From NCBI GenBank assembly GCA_015847255.1, contig JADLZK010010191.1, positions 372,001 through 436,000 on the forward strand: DNA of 64,000 bases. Reading direction: 5' to 3'. How positions within the stretch are numbered: the first letter of the stretch is position 1; each line of letters begins with the position of its first letter. The stretch comes from Hyparrhenia diplandra (lineage: Eukaryota > Streptophyta > Magnoliopsida > Poales > Poaceae). The translations under genes were made by a program, and so were the position numbers. This document shows, one piece after another, positions 49,165 through 60,127 of this stretch. The notes beneath the pieces are model-generated. The model had not been told where the DNA came from and made no database searches. It was given only the letters and a program-made list of their open reading frames with translations.

Positions 49165-49366
49165 TTCACTTGGGTTTTGAGCAATTCAAAGATAGAACAA
49201 TCAAGTCAAGCATGATGGTTTGAGTATTGTTAGATTCATATGGTTAGATTCATATGGTTTGAGTATGAACAATCAATTTATTATTGTTAGAACAATCAAG
49301 TCAAGCAATTCAAAGATAGAACAATCAAGTCAAGCAATTCAAAGATAGAACAATCAATTTATTATG
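49165..49366. repeat. Scrambled junction between elements A and B
   Basis: Short pieces are repeated several times: GCAATTCAAAGATAGAACAA near 49180, 49297 and 49335; CAAGTCAAGCA near 49202, 49288, 49312 and 49330; AGATTCATATGGTT near 49230, 49245 and 49391; CAATCAATTTATTAT twice. All come from A's tail or B's LTR, as in templated filler DNA. Confidence 0.75.
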
Positions 49367-49939
49367 CGACTCATCCTGTTTTGAGTATTGTTAGATTCAT
49401 ATGGTTTACTCTACATTATTACACTGCAAGTGAATCAATCTCTACCCATAAGCCTACCCCTTCCCTCGTGGGTAAAATATAAATACGATATACGGATAGA
49501 CTCACGGTGAAGTGCTACAATGGTATTTCTATCCGCGGCGCTTGCAGATATCATGCTCATATTATTTCATAGACTACAAGTGGCATATCAAGAATACCAT
49601 ACACACATTTCTTAGCGTTGCTGCTAGGGTGACAGACTAGTACGTAGGTAATGCTAGGAATGTGTGGTACACCTCTTTGTACATATCCCGGTGAGATTAA
49701 CTCCACCACGATAATGGTGCGGAGATATACACCATAACTAATTCCGTCTAACTCTCTTTAACCCCCGACTAACTTTTTTTTGGAACGTGAGATTAACTCC
49801 ACATCCAAGGCTAACTCATTAGATAGATACCATTATACATTTTCGGCGCCCCCCGAGGTTGGGTCTTAATCCATCCTTATGTGATTGTGTTAAGAAATGT
49901 CAACACAAGTCATATAATCAAGATGTGCATGTGTATAGG
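49358..49939 (+). repeat. Direct repeat, left copy (LTR 3' part plus leader)
   Basis: Matches 56141-56727 almost base for base, with small indels. Covers the end of the LTR (to about 49839) and 100 bp beyond, including the primer-binding area near TTCGGCGCC. Confidence 0.92.
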
Positions 49940-50091
49940 TTGTTTTGTCTACTTGTTTTTGATCTTATGCAGGGTAAATGTATGAATTGGAGTAACCATT
50001 AGGATAATTATATTGACAATCCAGAAGCATTAATCAGAAAGGCAAAATCCAAACTCAGAAAAACACCAACACCTTCGATTGAACGTTAATC

Positions 50092-51060
50092 AAATCAGGC
50101 AAAGCCTATCGCCTATTTTTTGAAGCCATTGCCGACAAGACACTCCGTGAGTTCTCAGCTCCAACTACGCCAATGTTCGTGACCGGGCCAGAAGTTGCGA
50201 TTGGGGACAAAGGTTTTGAGCTCAAGCCTAGGCTCATCAACATGGTGCAAGCTAGCCAATTCTGTGGAAAGGCACATGAAGACGTAAGTGCTCATCTTCA
50301 ACACTTCCTGGAGATCTCCAGCACTTTTACCATCAAAGATGTACCAAGAGACGCCATCCTACTCCGCCGCTTCCCATTCTCACTCTTGGGAAAGGCGGCA
50401 AAGGGTTCTATGCTACCAAAGAGAAGAACACCACCTGGTCACTTTGCTCTCTTGCCTTTCTCGCCAAGTTCTTCCCTATAGGCAAGACAAATGCCTTAAG
50501 AGGGAAGATTTCAAATTTCCAACAGCAACACGATGAATCCGTCCCGGAAGCGTGGGAATGCTTCCAAGAATATATTTCAGAATGTCCACATCATGGGATG
50601 GAGAAGTGGTCGCTTATGTAGACTTTCTACCACGGGCTTGCTACTAGTGCCCATGAGACAATGGATGCTGCAGCTGGAGGTGCTTTCCTATCACTTACAC
50701 TTACCAAAGCTACGGAGCTAGTGGAGAAGATGGCTTCCAACCGAGTTGGAACGAAGAACGTCAACCCCGCAAGAGAGGAATGCACCGGCTTAAGGAGGTA
50801 GACATGCTGTCTGCCAATATGGACCCAATAATGAAGAAGCTCAATGATAAAGATCCTCAGACAAAGGAAGTCATGCAAATTCTATATTCTCGCATGACAT
50901 GTGAAGAATGTGGCAACACAGGCCACATCGGCAAGAATTGCCTAGAAATTGTAGAGGAAGTGAACTTCATCAATAACAATAACAACAACTATCGTCCTCA
51001 GCAAAATCAAGGTTGGAACCAACAGAGGCCCAACTACCAAGGTAACCCAAGGTAACTATC
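50092..51060 (+). pseudogene. Gag of element B
   Basis: A Ty3/gypsy capsid-type protein with FELKPRLINMVQASQF, HLQHFLEISSTFTIKDV, FLAKFFPIGKTNALRG and HDESVPEAWE in shifting frames. A zinc knuckle follows, CEECGNTGHIGKNC (CX2CX4HX4C, about 50899-50940), then an Asn/Gln-rich tail. Frameshifts at about 50390 and 50480 and stops near 50620 and 51055 disrupt it. It would package element RNA. No certain start codon. Confidence 0.85.
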
Positions 51061-51279
51061 AAGGTAATAATTTTAATAATAATTATAATCACCATCCTTG
51101 AGAGACCTCGTCCCTGAACCAAGGTAAGACCATGGAGAACCTATCTCGGAAGTTAGCCTCCAATGATAAAATGCTTGAAACTATAAATAATAGAATGGAT
51201 AGCTTTTCTTCCGCAATTAAAAATTAGTATAGCTTTAATAAAATGGTAGAGTCTCAGATTTCTCCGGCTACTTACTGTT

Positions 51280-51975
51280 CCACTAACCACACCAGGTAAG
51301 ATTCTAGGCCAGCCGGAAGAATTAGAATCTGCAAACCTTATCGATATCTTTAATGCAGGTCGTTTCTACAAAGAGTCCTCGGGGAGCAAGCAAATTTTGG
51401 ATGACTCCCTACCACCCAAGAGAGGAGATCCGGGGAGGCCAGTCATCACCATCCGTATTGGACCGCATACCTTCGAGAATGTGCTATGTGAGTTCAGCTC
51501 AAGCATTAATATCATGCCCAAGGTAATCTATAAGAAAATTCACGGTGAACCATTATTGTATACAACCATGTGCTTGCAGCTCGTGAACCAGTCACTATGC
51601 TACCCCAAGGGAATACTTGAAGACGTTCTTGTGGGAGTTGGACATTCATACGTGCCAGCAGACTTCGCGGTCATCAAAACAGGAGGAGATGAGAGGGCGC
51701 CAATCATATTGGGCCGCCCATTCCTGAGCGTAGCTAGAGCTATCATCTACGCCGACAGCGCGAAGATTTGTTTCAACATCAAGGGGAGAAAGGAGAGATT
51801 CAATTTCAAAGATAAGACACTTACATCTCCTGCTCACCCACGAACACCATACCCCTATGAGTTGACACCAAAACCTAAGATCAAGACCATCAACAAAAAG
51901 AGGAATAAGAATAAGAACAAGAAGGCTCAGCCTACAAAGGTAATGGTGATCAACCAGTGCACGCCTCAAAAATGA
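51280..51975 (+). pseudogene. Retropepsin-like protease of element B, active-site mutant
   Basis: The frame from 51397 contains ENVLCEFSSSINIMPK and ends with GRPFLSVARAIIYA, the fold-defining blocks of plant gypsy aspartic proteases. The family motif DxGAS-xN reads EFSSS-IN, so the catalytic Asp is Glu (codon 51490-51492) and the Gly is Ser. A basic tail (KKRNKNKNKK) follows to TGA 51973. Probably inactive. Confidence 0.8.
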
Positions 51976-51999
51976 TTATCTACTTAGATCTCCAATGCT

Positions 52000-52377
52000 A
52001 TGCAAGCTAGACGATCCAGGTGTCCCAACCATACATTGCTCCATCAACCAATGGAATTTCTACAACACTTATTGCGACATGGGATCCGCATCAACTTAAT
52101 GGGAAAGGTAACATATGAAACAATATTTGGTAAAATGCCTTTGTACCCAACATATGTGCAGCTGCAGATGGCGGACCAATCATTCCGATTTCCGGAAGGA
52201 ATTGCTAAGGACGTACCCGTAAAAATCAACGATCACTATGTCCTCACCGACTTCTTAGTCATGGACATGGGGAAGAACAGGATCCACCAAGTAGTGCTAG
52301 GGAGGCCCTTCCTCAACACCACACGCGCCATCATCTACATCCCAGACGGGAGAGATCCACTTCGATTCCCTACGTAA
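52000..52377 (+). pseudogene. Second retropepsin-like domain of element B
   Basis: A second copy of the same fold: INLMGKVTYETIFGK, LQMADQSFRFPEGIAKDV and VLGRPFLNTTRAIIY. The catalytic position again lacks Asp (RHGIRINLM). The frame closes at TAA 52375. A downstream acidic/basic frame (52464-52646, EEEEEEKVEE) may be its tail. Two protease domains in tandem suggest an old duplication within the element. Confidence 0.7.
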
Positions 52378-52649
52378 AAGGTACGCTTGTTCTTTAATAG
52401 TTATAATGATTATGAAAAACCAAAGAAGAGCAGGTCAGCCCGTTTCGCCAAAAGAAGCAATCATTGAAGATCCAAGAAGAAGAAGAAGAGGAGAAAGTGG
52501 AAGAGCCAACCACTCCAGAGAATAGCCCACCAGCCAAGCAAAGGTGGAGGGAAAAGACATCTCCCAGTACATCATCCCCGGAAGAAACAACAATCGAATC
52601 ATTAGTACCACCATATGTGACAACCGATGTACCCTGGGAGGAATGAGCG

Positions 52650-54914
52650 AGAACTAGAGGTCCCTGTTAGGAGGACTCTAAATCGCCCGAACCCTCGCTG
52701 AAAGGTATCTCGGTAGTTATCCATATTTAATTCTTAGCATTGCATATTTATCTTTACCTAATTGCATATCATATTTATCTTTTGCATCTTGCATTAGCAT
52801 ATCTCCTTTTATATGTGCATTAGAAAAAACAATAAAAATATTTTGTGCTTTGCTTTGCGAAAACCTTGAAGCCCCATGTAAATAGACTTAAGGCATAAAC
52901 ACCCTCAGAGATATCTGCTGTGGTGGCACAAAAATAAAATAAAAAAATACATTCATGAGTTCTTTATCTTTTCCTGCATAAAAATATAAAAACATAAAAA
53001 AATATTTAATCTTTGCCGATCTAGTAAAAAAGATTCCAAGGCAACTCAAAGCAACGTGGCTAACCCCTAATGCTTAATCAAGTTCCACTAGCTTTGTTTT
53101 CTATTTGAGTGCAAAGCAGGATTCGAAGGGAGAGAGATATGATAGGCCAACATCATCGTCACCATCTACCTCAAACTTCCACATCATCAACAACCCGACA
53201 TTTCAATCAAGCTTGGGGAGAGCACCCCCACTTATCACGATAAGTATCTCTACTATATATTATTAGCTACTATTTGGTTTGCTTAAGTTTGATTAGAGTT
53301 TAGTCTTTATAAGTCATTTAAAGAGTCTTTGCTAGAAGTGTGAGAATAAAAGACCAAGAGAGAGTGTGCACCAGTTTGCTTTTGCTCAACTAAAATGAAT
53401 CCTAAAAATAACAACATGGAGATGATGAATAGTTGCTCCACCATAATTCCTTTTCAGTACCTAGCTTTCAAGCTTAATTTCTCTTGAGCCTTAAATGCAA
53501 AACTGCTTTGACTTGAGATTTACTTTGAACACGAAACCTGTGGGTTGCAAATGCTTGCTCTAAAGTCTAGGTGATTGACGGATATGATGTATGAAAGTCT
53601 GAGCTGCTGTTGATCTTACTCCTAGTGATACTAGATTTCTGGAGATTTATTTTGAAAATTTAAAAGTGCACATGATAAGTTCATGTATGACTGAGCGTTG
53701 AGCCTCCTACCACAGCCATATATACATGCTCCCTAGATTAGGAAAACCCTTTGAAATATATAGGCTGCTTGTTTTGCATTGAGTTTGGTCAATCTTTGTC
53801 GACCCTTAGAAACTTGTCATGCTGATCATGTACACTCCACCTCACCTCATTCCACTCCACTCCATTAGACTCCATCCACTCATTTGCTACTTCCACCCTG
53901 GAAGTACGCATCCACCATAAACACCCATTATGCATCCATCATATATCCACCAAAATTGTTCTACTCCTATCCTGGGATAGAGCAACCAAAAATATTCCCT
54001 ACACTCATCCACCCAGCCAACATCTTACAAAGCTCCATTACTCCTATTTATCTCTCTAAAGTTATTACAAAAGAGACTTGGGTTGTAGTTAAAAAAAAGA
54101 GAGAATAAAGGAGAGTTAAAAAAATGGACAAGTGTCCGAATAAAACAATGGGTGCTTAGATGCCCACCTCTCCATGAAAAAAAAAAAAGAAAGAGAAAAA
54201 AGTATACAACCCGAGGTTCTCACAAATATTTCAGATTCCAAAGAGAGAAGATTCCTCAAGGAGCAAAAGTAGAATTAGGCTTTCCCCTCATTGCATTCAT
54301 TGCACACACCTCATTCATTACTCACCTATCACCATAATCATTCCATCATACACATACATCACTTGATCAGTATGACTCGTGACTTTGGATCCATTGCTTA
54401 AACTTACAACATATGCTTAGTAAGAAGATTTAGTTTTCTCCCACCTATGAGCTCTACATATAAGCCTTAGATATAAGGTGAGAGAGAAGAAGGCATAGTG
54501 TCCCTACTGCCTTAGTCCAAAAAATACCACATATTATGAGAGAAAGGCAAAACAACCTTATTGCCTTAGAGAGGATCCACAAATACCACAAATGTGAAAC
54601 TTGAAAGGGTCATACAAAAAGGAACTTTGAGTTTTATTTCGAAAATTTGCAAAACTCTGGAATGATAGTTGAACAAAGAGTTTGAGATATGGTGCTTGAC
54701 TTGATTATTCTGTCTTTCAATTGCCCAAGATCCAAAGAAAAGGCTATAAGCTCCAAGGTTAAATGTAATATAGGTAAGTTTAAAGTTAAGAGAGTTTATT
54801 CTTATCCGGAGGAGAAATTTTGCTTGAAAGCATGTGTACTTTTGAGGCGTGAAAGCGTTGCAGCAACTCCGATCCAACAATAAATATAAAAATAAGTTTT
54901 GCTAGGGACTAGCA
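52650..54914. other. Non-coding 3' internal region of element B
   Basis: About 2.2 kb between protease and LTR, where a complete element would carry pol. AT-rich, with CACTCCA/CATCCA repeats at 53830-53960. Parts match element A (56728-58350, inverted). Confidence 0.65.
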
Positions 54915-54935
54915 AAAGGTAAGCTTGGGGGAGCT
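54915..54935 (+). other. Polypurine tract of element B
   Basis: AAAGGTAAGCTTGGGGGAGCT lies immediately before the LTR start TGTTGG at 54936. Confidence 0.8.
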
Positions 54936-56625
54936 TGTTGGTATCTCTTATAGTATAAAAAAATAAGGGCTTAAAATAAATATCAACATAGTTTAGGGGG
55001 CACGACTAACATAATTCCACAAGTTTTGGTGATTTATATATTTTTAGGGATTAAACAGAAAAACACCAGAGTTTGCAAGCCATACGACATGAAGACGTGT
55101 CCACCAAGCAACTCAACCCAAAACCCACGCTAGAAGACTCTAGAAGACACTAGAAGACAGGACCCCGAGGATTGGGCCCACCTGGCATAGGGCAGGCGGC
55201 GCCTCCATTGGCCAGGGCGGCCGCCTTGTGGGTCCCACAAGTCAGCCTCACCTTCCTAGGTCGGTTCCAAACCGCCATTGAGGATAGATCTACGCCGTTG
55301 TTCAAGGTCGGTTTGATCCAAGGGCCATGGTGCATCCCCCAGGGCTATATAACAAGACCCCCTGACCCCTGGATGAAACCCTAATTCATTCGAGTTCAAA
55401 CCAAGTCCCATCATCAAGACCCCAATTCAAGATCCCAAGCCCTAGTTCCACCGTCATTAGAGCATTAGCTATCTAGGCTAGTTCTAGAGGAAGTCAAGCT
55501 TGCCTTGGATTCCCGATCGTCAAGAAGTAGCGGGAGCCGAAGCTTCTCGTGGCTTCTATCTTGTATCCAATTTGTAAGTATTTGGTAGGAATACATTTGC
55601 TATGACATTGCTCTATTCAATGATTATATTCTTAGTTATATGCTTCCATGTTTATTATGATTATATGTTTAGTTTAGTGAGATTGTCTTTATATTCAAGA
55701 ATGGAGCCGTATAAGCCCACTTAGGTGCACTCTTTGTGGGTGGTCGATAATAATGTAAATGTGGTGTTTATACAATGTTTGCTCAGAATCGCACCTACAT
55801 TCTAGGTTGTGTGGTAGATCATGGATATGATATAGCCATTGAGTCCTTTGTAATCCACCCTCCGAATGTAGGACTACTTGAGCCTTATTACTATGGTAGA
55901 CTTGCTTTGTTCTTGATCTTCCTTAGTAATGTTCACCATAAGTAGATATATTGCCTTCTTGCCATGGTGACTAGATGTACTTTTGCACTAATCGTAGTAT
56001 TCATTAACATATGATTATGAGTAACTTAGGAATATTCTATCTACTCTACCTATACCATGTTAAATAGCCTTTTATGACACATTCTAGTGGCACACCATGA
56101 TCTTAGACTTGGGCAGTTATCATTATCATTTATCTTTATCTTTATTATGTGACATGTGACTCATCCTGTTTTGAGTACTGTTAGATTCATATGGTTTACT
56201 CTACATTATTACACTGCAAGTGAATCAATCTCTCTACCCATAAGCCTACCCCTTCCCTATGGTAAAATATAAATACGATACCTGGATAGACTCCCGGTGA
56301 AGTGCTACAATGGTATTTCTATCTGTGCGCTTGCAGATATCATGCTCATATTATTTCATAGACTACAAGTGGCATATCAAGAATACCATACACACATTTC
56401 TTAGCGTTGCTGCTAGGGTGACAGACTAGTACATAGGTAATGCTAGGAATGTGTGGTACACCTCTTGTACATATCCTGGTGAGATTAACTCCACCACGGA
56501 TAATGGTGCGGAGATATACACCATAACTAATTCCGTCTAACTCTCTTTAACCCCGACTAACTTTTGCTGGAATGTGAGATTAACTCCACATCCAGGCTAA
56601 CTCATTAGATACATACCATTATACA
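54936..56625 (+). repeat. Complete LTR of element B (1690 bp)
   Basis: Starts TGTTGGTATCTC after the polypurine tract and ends ...ATTATACA before TTTC and TGGCGCCGTCC, a tRNA-Asp-type primer-binding site. GCTATATAACAAG near 55343 is the likely TATA box, with the transcript start just downstream. Confidence 0.75.
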
Positions 56626-56629
56626 TTTC

Positions 56630-56655
56630 TGGCGCCGTCCTGAGGTTGGGTCTTA
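56630..56655 (+). other. Primer-binding site following the right LTR
   Basis: TGGCGCCGTCC is the start of a tRNA-Asp-type primer-binding site. Finding it after the right-hand LTR shows that internal sequence follows, so this LTR is in a 5' position relative to what follows it. Confidence 0.65.
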
Positions 56656-56727
56656 ATCCATCCTTATGTGATTGTGTTAAGAAATGTCAACACAAGTCAT
56701 ATAGCCAAGATGTGCATGTGTATAGGT

Positions 56728-58896
56728 ATGTATAATGGAAAATATATGGTAGAGAAATAAGTATGGTAGTAGGGGTATAATAGAGGTAAATGTATGGATG
56801 ATGGTAAAACTAATTCTACTTTTGCTCCTCCAAACAATCTCTCTTTTAAAAAAATATTTAAGAGAACCTAGGCTATATATACACTTTTTTTTTCATAAGA
56901 GTTTCAGACACTTGTCCCTTTTTATTTCTCTCTCTTTTTTTTTTTTTTATTTTCTTAGAGAGGTGGGCCCTACTCACCCTCGGACTTTTGTCTTTTTTTT
57001 TCTCCCTCCTTTTTTTTTTTTTAGAGAGGTAGGCTCTACTACCCGTAGGACACTTGTTCATTTTTCATCTCCCTTTCTTTTTTTTTTTTTCATACAGCCC
57101 AAGCCTCATAACTTGATAAACAATTGGAGAGATAATAAAAAAACTAGAGCTTTATTAAAATGTCTTTGACTAGGTGGATAAGTGTTTGGTAATATTTTTG
57201 GTGTTTACTCCCAAGATAGGAATAAAACATTTTTGGGTGGATATAGATAGAATAGAATAGAATAAGAGGTTGCGTACTTCCATGGTAGAAGTAGCAATAA
57301 TAGCAAGAAAGGCTAGAAAGTTTTAAATGGAGTAGAGTGTACACAATCTTGATATAATGACCAGTATCAAAGGGTCAACAAAGCTTGACAATACTCAATG
57401 CAAAATATATTATTTTATTTATAAAAACATATGTATATATTATTTTGAAAAAGTTAACCTCTAGAAATATAGTATCACATAGGACAAGATAAATAGCAGC
57501 TCAGTCTTTTTTCATATCATATCTCTCAATTACCTAGACTTAGATCAAGTATATACTACCCACAAGTTTCAAATTTAGAGCAAAACTCAAATTTTAAACA
57601 AGCATATCCAAAACTTAGGAGAATTTAAGTTTAAAAACTAGGTACTTAAAAAAGCGAGCAACTATTCATCATATCCATAACAAGCATTATTAAATAAACC
57701 TTAATATATATATATATAACTAAGAAAAATATTTATTTGGTTTTAACTCATTATGCATCTTTTTATTATCTTTTCTAAATAAAGCAAAAGCATAAGTAAA
57801 AGGAAAAGAAATACTTATCTTGCTAACTTGGGGTGGTCTCCCCAAGCTAGGTTGATGTGTAGGTGCTGAGATGGGGTAGGCGAATGGAGGTGATGTCATC
57901 CTTCCCTGATGGAGCATTGATGATGATGGTAATATGTTGATGCTCCACCAAGTGGTCGAATGTCTCCTTTTCGCCGTGGCTCATCGATGCATTAAATCCT
58001 GTGAAACTCAAATAGGCAACACAACTTGTGGAATTGATTAAGCGTTAGCGGTTGGATATTTTAAGCTTTAATTGTCTAGAGCTTCTTAATAACTATAGAT
58101 TAAATATTAAAGATTAAGCTTTTAACAGAATTAAGCAAAATTAATATTTTATTTTGTATCTTAAGTTTGATTTTTATTATTGCATTTATGAAAACATTCA
58201 AACTTATAGAGATAAAGTAATAGTGAGTAAATGAATTGCAAACCAGCATGTCGTAGTGACGGGGAGCATGTGAGAGGAGCACGTCAGGATCATCTTGTTG
58301 TAGTCGACATTCCTCCCCCAAGCCATCACTTTCGACACTTGAAGTCAAGTGTGATTTGTTGAATCATCCCTTAGAGTGTGTTGTAACTCCCATGTCCTTA
58401 GACATTGTTCATCCCTTGTTCTTGATTCTTATCCCCGCAATGGTTAGTGACCAAGAATACCCAAAGGGAACTAGTCCTAGGAACATATACATATGAGCCT
58501 TCATGTGCCCTCATTTTTTCTTCTTTTTTCTATATATATAGCTGGAGCTTCATGTGCCCATATATTTTTGTTATTTTCTTACCATAACATAAGACTAAAG
58601 GTTATATAAAAATATGATAAAAATAGATTTTCATCTATGCTAATAAAAGGATAATTCTTCAAACTCTTTAGCATAGGTTTAACATGATTTATAAAAAGTT
58701 TTACTTGCAGCTACACTCTAACATGGTTCAAGGCAAAGATAACTTGCAGCAAAAGATAAAGCGAATGAATTGATATTTACCGAACTTTTTGTGCGAAGTT
58801 GTTGGAGTTCATCATACTCCTTGCTTCATCTCTCGATAAGAGTTCATCTCTTGACTTACCCGAATTGAATTTGAGAATTTTCTGCGGGGGTTAGTT
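56728..58896 (-). other. Internal region of element A, right part
   Basis: Non-coding on both strands, with polypyrimidine tracts at 56884-57090. Read on the minus strand it parallels element B 53200-54330 (GAAGTACGCA, CAAAAATATT, GGACAAGTGTC, AGCTTGGGGAGA). No gag or pol. Confidence 0.65.
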
Positions 58897-58959
58897 CAAC
58901 AAAATAGCCAATGTCTACACAAGCAATTTTCAGTTCAATAATCAAACTAGACTCCATGT
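58897..58959. repeat. 63-bp perfect direct repeat, right copy
   Basis: Identical to 46829-46891. Here it joins element A internal sequence to the LTR of element C. On the minus strand 58911-58897 reads TTGGCTATTTTGTTG, in the position of a primer-binding site. Confidence 0.95.
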
Positions 58960-59672
58960 GGGTCTACCTCCGGCCCGAGGTAGCCCCCGAGGTTGCAAGG
59001 CTGAGACGCGAAGGTGTTGAAACGAATATCAAACAAGAAGTGACAAGAGGTTGTTGTATTCCTTCATCATCCCCCTTTTACATCACCCTGTACGGGGTAT
59101 TTATAGCTGCCCGTAGGCTTTTACATTCCCGTTCTGCCCTCCTACCTACTCGGCATACTGGAATATTCCTTCCAAGCGGAGGGCTTCATGGTCTTTTCTC
59201 ATCGCAGGTCCAACCACTCCGTGTGGCCCCAGCTACGGTCCCTGCAAAGCACAAGTTTATAGACTTCGGAATAATCATATTCGGCCCGAGATCTCTCTCA
59301 AAACCGGCATATGAGTTCGGTCCCCGAAATCATGTTCGGCCACGAGACCTCTCTCGAACCCGACGCATGATTTTGGGGTCTGAAATCAATCTTCGGCCGG
59401 ACGCCGGCAAATCATGTTCTCCTGGCGAAGAGGGGACGAGCCGGTGCTTCGACGCCGGTTCACATCCGAACTCTTGTTCGATCGCCGAACTCGTGTTCGC
59501 CGGACTCCCACACTCACGCACTAGCCCTGGAACGTGTTCATGTTCGAACTTATGTTCGGACCCCGAATTCTTGTTCGGGTGATTCCCCCGCGAGGCGCTG
59601 AATATTCTCCGGGTCCGAAATGGTTAGCCTGACCCGAACAGGGGGTAGGTGATCTCATACCGTCCCCCAACA
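58957..59672 (-). repeat. LTR of element C (716 bp, minus strand)
   Basis: On the minus strand it begins TGTTGGGGGACGGTATGAGA and ends ...GGTAGACCCACA. A purine-rich CCAAGGGGCTAC precedes it, so it is the 3' LTR and the element extends right beyond the window. The LTR contains repeated TTCGG/CCGAA words and 'CGAGATCTCTCTC'-type repeats. Confidence 0.7.
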
Positions 59673-59881
59673 GTAGCCCCTTGGGCTCGATCCGAAGATG
59701 CTTGCCGGCTTCGGGTCGAGACCAATATGTCAGGCTTCCACCAAAAAGGACTCCCTCGGCGGTGAAGAAGACGGTTGGTTTAAAAGGGTTTTTTTTTTTG
59801 AAATATTAAATTAATATTTCTCAATTAGCGCGCCGAACCGTCACGCGGTTTTGAACCGTCGCGACGCGTCAGTACTGTGGG

Positions 59882-59888
59882 GTATAAA
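59882..59888 (+). promoter_or_regulatory. TATA box of the antisense gene in element C
   Basis: TATAAAA within GGGGTATAAAAGCCCC, about 245 bp upstream of ATG 60128 and followed by a pyrimidine-rich leader, is a good promoter for the plus-strand gene. Confidence 0.55.
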
Positions 59889-60127
59889 AGCCCCGCCGGC
59901 CGCGCGCTGTCATTTTCACGCTGACGCGCGCAGTTGACTTCGGACGCTTGCGATCTCGGACTCTACTTCGCGCCACTATTTCTCGGAGGCAGCTTCGTCT
60001 TCTTCTTCGTATTCTTCGCCGCCTTCTCTTCGCGGTTAGTTTCCTCTATAACTTTTTCTTTTTTGCTACTTCGATTCTTTTGCTTAGCTATCGTTTTTAG
60101 GTAGTTCGTTTCGGGTTTCTTTTATAG

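Larger units (their letters stand above)
49358..56727 (+). mobile_element. LTR retrotransposon B (gag-protease only), plus strand
   Basis: Order: truncated 5' LTR (49358-49839), primer-binding site region, gag, protease and a second protease-like region, a long non-coding stretch, polypurine tract, complete LTR (54936-56625), then about 100 bp of internal 5' sequence (to 56727). No reverse transcriptase, RNase H or integrase is present, so it is non-autonomous Ty3/gypsy. It interrupts element A. Its two ends lie in the same 570-590-bp sequence, not at LTR borders, which is not how integrase inserts an element. Confidence 0.8.
46844..58956 (-). mobile_element. LTR retrotransposon A (minus strand), split by B and C
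   Basis: A is read from right to left. The inner end of its 5' LTR is 58912-58956, the internal region is 58911-56728 and, beyond insert B, 49357-48983, with the 3' LTR at about 48982-46844. The internal region has no gag or pol and resembles the 3' non-coding part of element B: the poly-purine AGCTTGGGGAG before the LTR, GGAGGAGAAATTTTG, and the GGAGCAAAAGTAGAATTAG segment. A is thus a non-autonomous relative of B. About 320 bp equivalent to B's 54360-54680 is missing at the B junction. LTR limits depend on the direct repeat discussed below. Confidence 0.6.

Noticed and set aside
46829..58959. 63-bp repeat as a target-site duplication
   Set aside because: Far too long for a retrotransposon target duplication; LTR-end homology or an assembly overlap explains it better.
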